NCBI GenBank assembly: GCA_947579665.1
Contig: OX388345.1
Coordinates: 35,555,849 to 35,619,848, forward strand
Direction of reading: 5' to 3'
DNA: 64,000 nucleotides
Source: Sympetrum striolatum
Lineage: Eukaryota > Arthropoda > Insecta > Odonata > Libellulidae
Shown here: positions 1 to 10,760 of the stretch, piece after piece
Layout: every line of letters starts with the position of its first letter
Numbering within the stretch: position 1 is the stretch's first letter
The notes under the pieces: model-generated
What the model was told of the DNA's origin: nothing
The model's database searches: none
Seen by the model: the letters and a program-made list of their open reading frames with translations, nothing else
Position numbers and translations under genes: made by a program

Positions 1-20
1 GTACTGTAGTGTGTGCTGTC

Positions 21-590
21 AGAGTTGATTAGTTTTTGGAGTAAATCGGTTGACCGGAAGTCGAGCTTCATTCATTAAAGCTCATTTCCGGTTTTCAAAA
101 TATCTCCATAAATATGATATATACGTGTATTGTATTACTTATAAAAGTTTTAGATAATAAAATTTACTATAACTTTTGTATTTAACATATTTTTATATCA
201 CCGGTTGATTAGGAGTTATTCGTAAAATACCGATAAACCGGAAGTAGCTGTTATGTACTTTGTGGGCGCTCTAACTTAAAAACTATTCATTATATGAACA
301 CCAAATTTCAAATATAATACTTTGGTTAGTTTTTTTAGAGTTGATTAGTTTTTGGAGTAAATCGGTTAACCGGAAGTTGAGCTTAATTCTTCAAAGCTCA
401 TTTCCGGTTTTCAAAATATCTCCATAAATATGATATTTAGGTATATACTATTATTTGTAAAAGTTTTAGAAAATGTAATGTACTATAACTTTTGGTTGAA
501 ACATATTTTTGTATCACTGATTGTGTAGGAGTTATTCATAAAATACTGATAAACCGGAAGTTGCTGATTATGTACTTTGTGGGCGCTCTG
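21..590. repeat. Tandem duplication of a 316-317 bp satellite-like unit
   Basis: Two adjacent copies are visible. The first runs from about 21 to 336 and the second from 337 to about 590, with high identity over most of their length. The shared start AGAGTTGATTAGTTTTTGGA is at 21 and 337; the shared end GGGCGCTCT is at 264 and 581. Each copy has a foldback in which ACCGGAAGT..GAGCTT pairs with AAAGCTCATTTCCGGT about 10 nt later (near 53-97 and 369-413). ACCGGAAGT occurs at 53, 237, 369 and 553. The repeat may be part of a longer array to the left, since the window starts about 20 bases before the first copy. No reading frame is conserved between the copies, so this looks like satellite DNA or the edge of an unrecognised transposon. 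Confidence 0.85.
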
Positions 591-2228
591 GGCTCTATGG
601 GCGAAAGGCCAATTTCATCGTTTTTCATCGATCATGTCCCGTAAAAATTATTTATCATGTTTTTGGCATCAAAGATAATATATAATATTAATAACTCAAA
701 TTCCAAGTTTAGATGGAATATAGAGTTCGAAATTACTGCGGTAGATAAATATTTACATCTTATATATATGGAGAAAGTCATGTGCTGGCCACATCAGATT
801 TTTTTATCTTAACATAGCAATTAATTTTAGACAATCATTTATATTGTTTGAGGTTTTGCAATTCTTCAAACACTACCTTAAAACAAAGATTTGTCCCATC
901 TATCTTTTTACTGGCCAATTTAATTATAACTTTTTTATATAATTTCTTTAATCCAAGCCTTAACCCCCTATTATAAAATTGAATAAAAAGAGAGATATAA
1001 TTTTTCCACAAGAATTTAACGTTCTTGATATTACAATTTTTAACTTCAATTTTGTTAGATGCTTGTACCCTATTTACGGTTTTCAGAAAATTTATAAATG
1101 TGATAACAGGAAAAAATCATAATTAGTTTATTTTCTCAACGATTCCTTTGAAATACTGAGCAATACTATAATATTTTTTCGTTGTATTTTTATTCTAAGT
1201 ATCAATTGATAAATTTATTTAAACATATTACTTTATAAACCTGCCGCTAAGATCCACAACATTAACATAGTTACTATCAAAAATAGCATAATTATATGCA
1301 GCAACGAAGAGAAATAATAAATATGGCAACAACTCAACCCTAGCGATGAAGAATATACTTCCCCGATGAGTCACCGAAGTCACCCGAGTTCAAGAGACCT
1401 TACCGCTGAGAGAATGGGTCTCGTGGTATCTCCACCTTCCTTTAATAACATTTTTTAATCTTATCGCGCGCACTTTGAGAAGCATGCACAAGAGCAGTTC
1501 TCCGAAAGAGAGAGAGGGACGGTCAAGAGAGTAGGATACGACCTCGTTCTTGCTTTAACCGCGAAAGGGAGGTCTGCTCCACCTGTGGATCGCTTCCGAC
1601 GGAATAAAAGCCCCGGATTTCACAGAATCTATCGGGGTTACAAGTTGGATCGAACGCCGTAAAAATAAGTTCGCAGACCGTGTACCCTATTTATCTTCCG
1701 TTGCCGGAGACGGAGGTTTAATTTTTTATAAGATACCAGGATATCCTTGAGAACTCCCGAGCCTTACTTCTTGTGCAAAAGGGATACAAAGGGCCTAAGG
1801 CTTGTGAAAGGATGAGATCTTCCATGTTTGCGATTTTTTTGGATTGGTAGAACGAGATCCGATGAATAATGAGTTGTGGGAAGTGCAGCACTTAACATTC
1901 ACCTTATCTGCCTTTAAGAAAAATGATCCCTTTCTTTCTTCCACCACAAAATCTCAATTAAATAAAAGAATTTCGAGTCGCTTGAGAGATGAGAGGGTTT
2001 AGACATTTAAATACATCCGTGTCTTTCGCAGATTTTTTGAGACAGCAGAAATGTAAATAGCTATATTTCCCCTTGCACGTTATACGTTTTTCCAAACCTA
2101 AGTTTCCTGATTTTAATTCAGACGAAATCATATCTAAACAACATTGTAAATATCCTCAAAACAATTTAATGACAATTCACTATAGAAAATTTGTTAAAGC
2201 ATCTACAGGGATTTTTAATTTGAGTATA
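591..2228. other. Gene-free stretch, AT-rich with a mixed-composition middle
   Basis: From 591 to 1330 and from 1900 to 2228 the sequence is strongly AT-rich and I see no repeat, RNA or coding signal. The part from about 1340 to 1800 is less AT-rich and has more CpG, but every frame is closed by stops and no motif is recognisable. Confidence 0.6.
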
Positions 2229-2270
2229 GACCATATGGCGCTACTGTAGAGTATTTGACTATATGGCGCT
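2229..2270 (+). repeat. 28 bp spaced direct repeat around ATATGGCGCT
   Basis: GACCATATGGCGCT at 2229-2242 recurs as GACTATATGGCGCT at 2257-2270, one mismatch in 14. It could be a small local duplication or the remnant of a longer repeat. The GGCGCT core resembles part of the insect CTCF consensus, but the match is partial and I make no functional claim. Confidence 0.4.
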
Positions 2271-2759
2271 CCATGAAGGACACTAAACCTTATCATATTA
2301 TTTATTTATTTGAATCGCTGTAATTTGGTATGAGTACCAGGCGACAACGGTCAAGGTTTTTTTGAGGAGGTCGAGGGTCAATATTAATTGAAGTAATAAA
2401 TATAAATGTATCATTTAATTTACATGGGAGCCACAAATATTTCAAAAATTATTAAAAACAAAACGTATTTGTCCAATGATCGAAATATCATGCACAGTAT
2501 TCATTCAAATTTCCGATTTCCAGCAACTGGTATAACACAGAAAATACAGGTCACCAACGAAAAGCTAAAAAAACATTAAATATAATAACACCATTTATCC
2601 ATTCGCCCTCTCTTAATTACACAAGGTATAATAATAATAAAACGTCTTCTAGGTGGGCGAGATCGAGCCTAAAAATAATCTTCTCACATCTAAAATCTCA
2701 GGATAATTACAAGCGTTAAAGCCGAATAAAAACAGAAAGATAATTAAAACCAGTCCATA
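2271..2759. other. Gene-free AT-rich stretch
   Basis: I see no coding, RNA or repeat signal here. The stretch leads into the GC-richer block that follows. Confidence 0.5.
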
Positions 2760-3389
2760 AATTCCGGAAAGGCCTTCTCCTTAAGGAGGAAAGAAAAAGA
2801 ACCAGCACGCCGAATTTAAAAGAAATGCATTTCACTCCTCGGAAGGAGATTTAATTTTTATTCACGGAAACCGAACCACCACTCACTTGTACTCGTAAAA
2901 ATTCCATGTCCCCATCCAAGCGAATGCACTAAATCCGCACCGAGAATAAGCGCCCGAATTCGAATCACGTGCTCTTGAGTGAGTGCGGATTCTGCCACGC
3001 GTGAGATCACGAGAAATTTCGATTTTTCGATCCGCGGATTTCCCTCGGGAGGGCCGCAGGGCGTGGTCCGGATACCCCCGTTACATTTTTTTCCTTCCCC
3101 GCCCACGACACAAAATAACACGGACAAATGAAAACGCGCCGCATTAAGGGACCGCTCAGGTGATATCTGATGCACTGCGGTGAACCCGAGAGACAAGCGA
3201 CGAGGCGCGTTATTGTCTCTAGGGGTTCGCCTTATTAGTGCGATAGCCAAGTAAGTGGCACTTTGTTCGACGCACTTTGAAGGAATGCCTACGAAATTGA
3301 CAAATCGGTATTCCTGCAGTCGCTGGGAAAGGGAGTACACATCGACGTGGTTACTGCCTTTCAGTGCGCGTGCGGAGGTGAACGCAAAG
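2760..3389. other. GC- and CpG-rich block with a stem-loop
   Basis: Composition changes sharply here to GC-rich with frequent CpG. Overlapping frames of up to 189 codons (minus) and 119 codons (plus) look like a by-product of that composition: the translations are low in recognisable motifs and disagree between frames. A 12 bp palindrome, CTCCTTAAGGAG, lies near 2775. A stem-loop at 3182-3228 pairs GAACCCGAGAGACAA with TTGTCTCTAGGGGTTC across a 16 nt loop, with one bulge or mismatch. The block could be a regulatory island or an old promoter. No TATA box or exon can be assigned. Confidence 0.4.
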
Positions 3390-3535
3390 CGGTCTTCCCA
3401 TTTATTCTCTTCTGTGCTATCTCGCATCGTTCGTGGGGAAAATGGAGGGTTTTTTAAACGATCTGCTGTCCCTATCCCTCTCTCAATTTCTGTTCATTTT
3501 CTGATCGAACGAGATATAGGTGTATCGTGTGATAT
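3390..3535 (+). mobile_element. Degraded copy of a dispersed SINE-like repeat (same family as 42687-42825)
   Basis: The stretch 3422-3459 aligns with 42787-42822: TCGC, ATCGTTCG, GG-AAA-AATG and TTTTTTAAAC appear in the same order. Upstream, CTTCC, TTATTC and TGT also match in order. Downstream, the CTCTCTCAATTTC and ACGAGATATAGGTGT segments resemble the 3' part of a dispersed repeat I recall from several insect genomes; that part is memory, not something the window proves. The copy is divergent and lacks the 5' half seen at 42.7 kb. Confidence 0.5.
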
Positions 3536-6500
3536 GGCCTGCAGAGAACTTTCCTTAACTTTAACAACCGTGACCAATTATCTAATATCCCTCTTTCCAA
3601 GGATTCCGAGGTAATTAAAAATAAATGAAGGTATTATGGAACATACAATACTGAGGCAAAAAACTATAAATTCGATGCCTATTTTATTTCGCAGTCGAAA
3701 CATAATAGCCTTTAACTTTATTACTATATTTTATGTTATTATAACATAATCAGTACAAGTAGATAAATTATTTGGTTATATAAGAAATGAAAAATAGTAA
3801 TTTGGCTGATCCCAGGCCCTAGATCCTGGTCCTTGGTCCTAAATTATATGGTAGCAATTAATATACATTACGTAACATATGGAGAGACACTGTACATAGT
3901 CTAGTAAAAAATAACTAGTCGTGTTCTGGTTAGACATCATAAACCGAAGGGAAAAACAATACCTGTCGGTCATTTGCCAACGAAGGGAGGGATACCCCTC
4001 GGAAAACCTTCCTCTGACAGAAGTCAAGAGATGCACAATCCAACATATGCACTAATTTTATCCCCATGAATTATAATTATCATTATATATTCATCGTCAC
4101 ATATAATACCTTTTCACAAAATTCCTACTGCGTCAGAAAAAATTGAAGTAACGCCTACTGATTTTGATTCTGATTTTTTAGTCTTAATAATTGCTAAATA
4201 TTTTCAACAATAAAGTTGTGAAACTGAGTGATTACCTCCAAGACTGAAAGTTAACTGATTATAAGAACAAACACTCTTACCAACGGATAAAATATGGAAG
4301 ACATTTTCATACTAATGATTTATTCAACCGTCCTCACAACATAAAAGCTCGCAGACGATAAGCTAATTCGAGTAAAATAATAGCTGCTGGGTCCCTCGTT
4401 CATTGACAGTGTCGCAAACTAGTTCAATGGAGCTATTCAACAGATGAATCATCGTAGTATTCATTCTCACAGAGAGCACTATAGACAGATAAAATATAGA
4501 CGCTTTCTTTGAATTTCAAGAATCTTCGGGGACATATCTTCAAGGACTCAATTTCGTATCTCCAAGCATATAAATCACGCTGTGCTTACAAATAGAACGA
4601 TCACAATAACCCATTGTATCAGACAATAATAGAAACCTCGAAACAACGACTTGCTAGCCAGCCACCTACCATCCTTACGATTGGCAATATACAAAGATAA
4701 CGTAGTTTAGTATTTTATGATGAAAATATCTATCTTGCTAATGCAATAACATGTCAGTAAACAGAGACTCCTCGTATAAGTATACAAAAGCGGATGGCAA
4801 GTATATTAGGATGTTGTAATAGAGGTATAAATAATACATAAAAACAGAATTTAAGGATACATTTTAGATATAAAATATATAAAATAATTAATGAAACTTA
4901 TAGTAACAGAATAAAAGTAATATATAAGAACAGGATTCAAGAATAAATTTTAGAGCATCGACCGTGAAAGTATTGGGAAGATATTGATAATACTTACATG
5001 CACCGAATTGTGAATTGTGATTTTAGGAGAAGGGTTTAATAGCCAGCATATCATTAATATCCGACATATTTTTTTAGCATTTCAAAACTTAAACATGTTA
5101 TTTGAATTGACCGAAATTAAATCAATGTTCTAAAACTTAGTTGTCCGTTTACAAAGAAAAATGCAATTTTGTAATTAAGTGGGTAAATAAAGCCATTAGT
5201 TTCAGCTGCTTCTGATAAATTAGTCAATTACATAAATTTATATCCTATCCAAAATGGAATATAGGATATATATAAAAAATAACGGCAATCCAGCTTTATC
5301 CGATAAATTGCGGATCGCTTTATTGAATCATACCTTTCGCCCGTGAACGTTGACATTTTTTCACAAAAGCAAAGTTCCGAGCTAATCTATGCTAATGTCT
5401 ACTAGATTACATTGTTTTACCTTTCTAACCCGCATAAAAATATTACAAAAAAGAGGTTCCCTAACACTTTTCGGAGATCTGGGCTGGTAGGAGATACTTG
5501 AAGAGAGAATGGGTGAGAAAAAGAACTAAGGCCGAACAAGAGGGATAAAGCGACGGATCTTCCATTATGCATTCAAGTAACTCCGGGAAGAAAGATCGCG
5601 AGAGCTTCATCATTTAAGAAACAAAAAACGACCCCGACAAGGGGCACCCTGATTTACAGGAAGGGTTAGGGATGCCGAGCCCTGGATCCTCTAAGTAGGG
5701 CAATGATCAATAATCTCAAAACCTCCCCATTCGCAGCGTGCAAATTTTGCGGTCGTCGGCACCACCGAGGGCAAAGACTTTGTGAAAGCTGAATGCATTT
5801 TATTCGATATAGAATTAAATGACGCAATGCGCGAGCACTGCTCGCCTCTTGTGCGGATCGCTCCTCGTTTTTCCTACTTTCGGAAATCTCAGGCGCAGAG
5901 CTGAGCAGGGCCTTTGAAGCCTTAATGAGATTTAAGCTCGGTTGCAAAAATTTTAGGTAATACGATAAAATTTGAGAGCCGATAAGAATTGCATCGCTGG
6001 AATAAGGAGATTTAAAAAAAGCTTAAAATTTAAAAACTCGGAGAATCTGAAAAATAAACGCATTTTTACACATGATTGCAAAAATAAAAGTAAACTGTAG
6101 ACATTTTTCGCTGAATAAAATTTCAAAGTTTTGCATAGAAAATGCGTAACTTGTAAGCAATACTTGGAAATGTAAGTCAATATCCATGAGTTTAAAAGAT
6201 ATGTACTTTTTGTGCGTATCCGCGAAAAAACGGTTTGAATACAAATCACAATCGTCCGCGAAAAAAATCATTTGCCACCAAGATGTGAAGACTACGTTTA
6301 AGTTGTATAAACGGAAGAATTAAGCTACGAATCCAAATTTCTGATGCCTATACCGGCAGTTTTTTCCTCGTCCAAGAAATATGTACTCTCGTTCTTCGAT
6401 TTGATTTCAAAACAATTTTATTTTAGACTCCTTGCCAAGAGGAATAGTTAATTTTCATACTGTATAGATCACTGCACGGTAATTATTTAAAGCTATCCAC

Positions 6501-6836
6501 ATCACTGTAATTATCTACTTACAATCCGACACCAAAAAATATTGGGACCTAGCTAAAACTATTAATATAATCTGCCGCTGTTTGGCTGTCGTCAGATGGC
6601 AGCCCAAACAATTGTTTATAACAAAACACACACAATCCTAAAAACAGTCTATGTCAATAAGACATGCAGCTGAATCCTTCAAATAGAGTAAACGAATTGT
6701 GAATAGAGATTCAACATAAACAATCATCTATGTTTCACTTTAAAAATAAAATATGATAAAACACACAATACAGGTTCCATCCACAAAAACTAAATATTTA
6801 GTTTTAATTTTTGTGAATTAAACATAATTATTTAAT
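3536..6836. other. Gene-free AT-rich stretch with minor repeats
   Basis: No gene is supported. Two degenerate copies of a segment near 4844 and 4932 share ACAGAAT/ACAGGAT..TTTTAG and suggest an old tandem duplication of about 86 bp. TATATCCTAT at 5239-5248 is the inverse of ATAGGATATA at 5261-5270. The part from 5460 to 5950 is less AT-rich and holds a 93-codon minus-strand frame with no recognisable motif. Near 6589-6618 GTTTGG-CTG and CAGCCCAAAC form a weak foldback. Confidence 0.5.
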
Positions 6837-6839
6837 GTA

Positions 6840-6916
6840 CACTCCTCGCCAAAATTAACGCAGCACCTCCCTATCGATCCTTACGGCCGGTGCTGCGTTA
6901 ATTTTGGCCAGGACTG
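6840..6916. mobile_element. 77 bp Tc1/mariner-type MITE (nearly all terminal inverted repeat)
   Basis: The left end starts CACTCCTCGCCAAAATT and the right end, read on the minus strand, starts CAGTCCTGGCCAAAATT. The two arms continue through AACGCAGCACC and match at all but two positions over nearly 30 bases, leaving a spacer of roughly 20 bases. TA dinucleotides at 6838-6839 and 6917-6918 bracket the element, as expected for the TA target duplication of the Tc1/mariner superfamily. The terminus CAGTSCTGGCCAAAA closely resembles the Tc1 end of nematodes. It has no coding capacity, so it could only have been mobilised by a transposase encoded elsewhere. Confidence 0.85.
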
Positions 6917-6918
6917 TA

Positions 6919-7209
6919 CCTAAATTGAGTGTTTTATTATATTTTATCTATGGAATCCCACCAGATTACGCTTCAAGTTTTTTTTACAAATACAAATTTT
7001 TGGTGCAATTTCCTACCACACCGTGCCAATGAGGAGCTAATTAACTAATATTTTAGCAAAATAAAGATAAACGCCAAAGTATTAAGGTTAATAATCACCT
7101 TGAGCCACGTCATGAAATAAAAACCACTCCGCCCACATCAAACTCTTTAACGTCTACAGATAGATTTCCAATCGCAATCTATCAGCTAGATGTCCAATAG
7201 AGAAGTCAA
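6919..7209. other. AT-rich stretch without genes
   Basis: Only a weak foldback is visible near 7159-7183 (GATAGATT and AATCTATC, 8 bp arms). Confidence 0.4.
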
Positions 7210-7760
7210 TTGGGAAAAGAAAAAAATGAAAGGAGCGAGAGATATCGGAAATCGCCCAGCGGCGCTCCAGGCGATGGATATTTATTTGCCTTAAAGGGGG
7301 AGTGCATTAATTTCGACGTGTCGCCACGTCGCCGCACCACCGTCATCTTTCCCCAACGTGCGCCACATCTTATTTACTGTTGTTATTCCGGCCGAGTCTC
7401 TCAAGAACGCGAGATACGAGCTCTATTTTTCGCTCCCATTGTGAGCTGCCATTTTTCCATTCCAAAGCGCGGGTGGAGAGGCGTGCAGTATGGGGGTTAG
7501 CGCGCACGCGGCACGCTCTCTTGCGAAACAAATTTTCGTTGGAATTCCTCCGCCTAAGTAGGTCGAGCCAAGACACGTATGACTTCGACGTTCAATACTT
7601 GCTCCGCAATAAAAACAATGCTTCTTAGATTTCCTTCGGAAGAAAATGCATGAAAAACATCGAATGAATGAATCGATTGCCAGGTGGCGAGCGGTTGACA
7701 TTCCGAGAATTCGCGTTTAGCTCGTGCATTATTTATGCCGTGGAGACACGGTGAAAATTG
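7210..7760. other. CpG-rich block
   Basis: CpG and GC content rise sharply, most clearly around 7310-7560. Frames of 68-97 codons overlap on both strands and contradict each other, so none is supported as a gene. The block may be a promoter or enhancer island, or a fragment of a coding exon too short to recognise. Confidence 0.35.
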
Positions 7761-9790
7761 CGCGAGGAAAGTGCTGGCATAGGGTTAACACTTCCTTATA
7801 TTAGAGGAAGAGATCGTAGCACGCTGTGCAATAAGCGACAAAATATTGAAGGAGAACGAAAATTAGACTTAAGCTTTTTGATGAAATTCGTTTTCACATA
7901 CTCGCTTTACTTATGTAGAGGTATTATGACGGAATTCATTAGTATTTTGTATGAAATAGGAAACTTTGGTTCAATTAACTTGTCTAAGCTCCATAAGGTA
8001 CGATTTCAAATAAACATTGTTTTGCTTTTAGAGTGTGTATTGCTTTCATAATAATAAGAAAGCAACTTTTATTCAGTCAAAATTGAGACGTATAAGTCTC
8101 CTACAATCTAAGCCTTCGTCAAATAATATTCAAGTTAATAGATAGCACTCAGAAACTACTTCGTGCGTTTAGAAACCAACGTTTGTATGAAAACCTTTTA
8201 TATTTCAAGCTCAAACAAATGTACTCTACGGTAATATTGATGGCTACGTCCTTCACTTGGTGATATGCCACAACAAAATAAAGTAAATTAGTACAACTTA
8301 CAACACAAAATAATTTATAAATACCACAATATTTAGGGTCGATTTTGTGTACACACTCTAGTATTGTGTAAATTATATTGTTAGTTCAACTAAGTTACTT
8401 ATTGTATTCTGGGATACATAATTTGCAATTTTTCGGTATTAAAAATAACTACAGCAAATATTTAACCACATTTCTTAGGCACTAGGATGTATCCTACAAA
8501 AAGTATTAAAAATCGATTAATGAATGCATTCACAAGTTATTCAAACTACCTTCTTAATAATCTAAATATATATAATAATTAATAATGCTGAATAAAAATA
8601 TTTCGATTGCCAACTTTCCTTAAAAAAATTGTCTAGGAATTCGTAAATATGCATAAATCAATATATATTTAGGTTTAAGGAAAAAGGGAAAATTAACGTT
8701 AATTCTTGCCTACGGCAGTAGAATGAAAGATTCTTTCAAAGGCCGTTCCATGCACACTCAGACAAACTGGAGTTTTAAACAGACGCAAGAAAAAATAGGA
8801 GCAAATACATTAAGAGGAGCTTTGTCTTCAAAAACATATATCCGAGACGCAATGTGAAGAGTTCCCATTAACCCTTGTCGTAGGGAAAACCCAACGAAAC
8901 CCGCCATGTCAAATACGATATTGGAAAAAAAAACACGGAAAAATCCTCTCTAATTGAGGAGAGATGTGGAAGCAAGCCTTCACGAGACGGATCCTTCAAC
9001 ATTCTGAAAATGTATAATTAAAAAATACGCGACGTCACGCTAACGATGCGTAGGGGTGGATAATGACCGAGAGAAGAAAGCAATGGCATCGGAGACAAAA
9101 TAAAACTACAAGCTAAGAGGAAAATAAACGGTCGTGTACTTTCGTATTAAAAACGTCTGGGAAATATAAATTACATCTGCTTGTGTGGATATGAAATTTT
9201 ATACCATCACTATTTTATAGACGTTGCATGTTCTATCTCATACGAGTTGCATGTTCTACCTCGAAAATCCCCACCATCATTTAAGAAGCACCTTTCAAAA
9301 GTATTACTCTTTAAACAAAATTGCACCGACAGAAACACTCCTTAATTATTAGTTTTATTTATTCTATTTACACTTTATCCTTGTATTTTTGTGTCTATGT
9401 CTGTATATATTGTATTTAAATAGTTGTATAGGTTAAGTAATGAAGAAATAAAACTGTAAATTTTCTACACGATTTTTTAATAGTGACCAGTTTCGCTTCC
9501 GGAATAGTATCTTCTGGTGCACAAAATTATTTTTAACAGTTTAAATGTTATGGAGGGTTGGAGGGGAAGGAGAGGTTACGGAAATACCTTTCTGGGGTAT
9601 AGGTTAAGCTTTTACTTTGATAATGGAATCTTCAAGAATTACGATATTTGTATATGATCGTATTTTAATTTTGTAAAAGACTGTATTATAGTAGTACATA
9701 TTTTTATTTTATATCATATTACATAGATTTATAGATTTGTATTTCGTATGATTTTTTTTAGATTTGTATTTTATTTTGTTATATCATTTG
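7761..9790. other. Gene-free AT-rich stretch
   Basis: No gene is supported. GAGAC-GTATAA-GTCTC at 8085-8100 is a small stem-loop loosely like the retroposon hairpins at 9835 and 44324, but the flanks do not clearly match. Several AATAAA motifs occur in the AT-rich part near 9430, with no upstream gene to go with them. Confidence 0.45.
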
Positions 9791-9893
9791 TATTTCTAAT
9801 ATTTTTATGTAAATTTCTTGGTTAAATGGAAGATGGGACTCAAAAGTCCCAATTTCAACTAATTAAGTCCCTAAATAATAATAATAGGATATT
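9791..9893 (+). mobile_element. 3' end of a non-LTR retrotransposon (LINE-like), copy 1
   Basis: A stem-loop GGGACT-CAAA-AGTCCC at 9835-9850 is followed by AATTTCAACTAATTAAGTCCC and a short AATAATAATAAT tail ending near 9887. The order GGAAGA, hairpin, AAT-TC, CTAAT-AAG, CCCTAA, (TAA)n also occurs at 44315-44391. A 3' stem-loop followed by a microsatellite-like tail is typical of several non-LTR retrotransposon clades. No reverse transcriptase frame is visible upstream, so this is a 5'-truncated copy. The 5' limit is not clear. Confidence 0.6.
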
Positions 9894-9959
9894 GGGTTGA
9901 TACGAAATTGGAAGGATAGTTTCTGAGCTGATAGCTATTGAAGAAACTCGGAAATAGTA

Positions 9960-10300
9960 GAATATAAATATAGCATATACCGGTTTGCGTCCAGTGTCTC
10001 GTGCGAATTTTCACTTCCGTTACGGTTTTCAACCGATCCTTTTTACTACCACCAATATTTTTCGCCAAGTATTACCCATTCTCTCCAGACGGCGACTGGG
10101 TCAATTCGCGAACTTCTGTTTCCGCCAATTTTTCGCAAATTTCCACCACCTGCTTCTCCTCCGACCAGCTGACGGAAATTCGAACGGAACACGAGCGATC
10201 TTGTGATAAATAACAATTGATTATCACTCTCAAGCGTAGATACCGGTTTTCGCCCTCGCTCCGCCACCTTAAACGACTCGACAAGCACATCGGATACCCC
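9960..10300. other. CpG-rich block downstream of the LINE-like tail
   Basis: Composition becomes richer in C and CpG. A 70-codon frame at 10001-10213 (plus) and an 80-codon frame at 10046-10288 (minus) overlap. The plus frame ends in a protein-like hydrophilic stretch, but I recognise no family and no start or splice signal stands out. TACCGGTTTKCG occurs near 9977 and a similar sequence near 10240 in the same orientation. Confidence 0.3.
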
Positions 10301-10614
10301 CTTGACTTGAAAATAATCTTGAGAGTTATTTACGATGGGTTTATTGATTGTTGGACGAATTTATTTTAGGTAAATTCTATATCGTGCATTGGCACCGATT
10401 GGTAAAAATATGAAATATTGCTTTTTTCTCGATTTTTTTCTAGATGAAGAATTATAAAAATCTACAAATCTATGAATTCCCCTGTTCTTACAATGTATTC
10501 ATCAATAGAATTAAAAGAGTATGATTGTATTGTGTTATTGTTGTAATTTGTTAATATTGTAGTAAATTTCGAAATATTGTAAGACTCGCAAATTTTGAAA
10601 TTATTACGTATTGA

Positions 10615-10760
10615 TACGTACTGCTTTCGGGAGATTTTGGGGAGTTTTCCTCCCGACTAGGGTGAATACAAGGCACATTATCTTATTTCCCCCCCATAGG
10701 AATGAATACCACCTGGCCTGGTGCCTAATTGTAGTGTAAAATAAATAAATAATAAAACTA
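10615..10760 (+). mobile_element. Possible second retroposon 3' end with an (AAAT)n tail
   Basis: CGGGAG and CTCCCG form a hairpin near 10627-10656. A C-rich stretch follows, then AAATAAATAAATAATAAAA near 10738-10757. The arrangement of hairpin then simple A-rich tail fits a non-LTR or SINE 3' end. I see no second copy in the window to confirm the family. Confidence 0.3.

Noticed and set aside
2858..3427. 189-codon minus-strand frame
   Set aside because: It sits in a CpG-rich block, overlaps a plus-strand frame and runs into the degraded dispersed repeat; no domain was recognised.
8085..8100. Third copy of the LINE-like 3' hairpin (GAGAC-GTATAA-GTCTC)
   Set aside because: The stem is only 5 bp and the downstream sequence aligns poorly with the two accepted copies. 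It may be chance.
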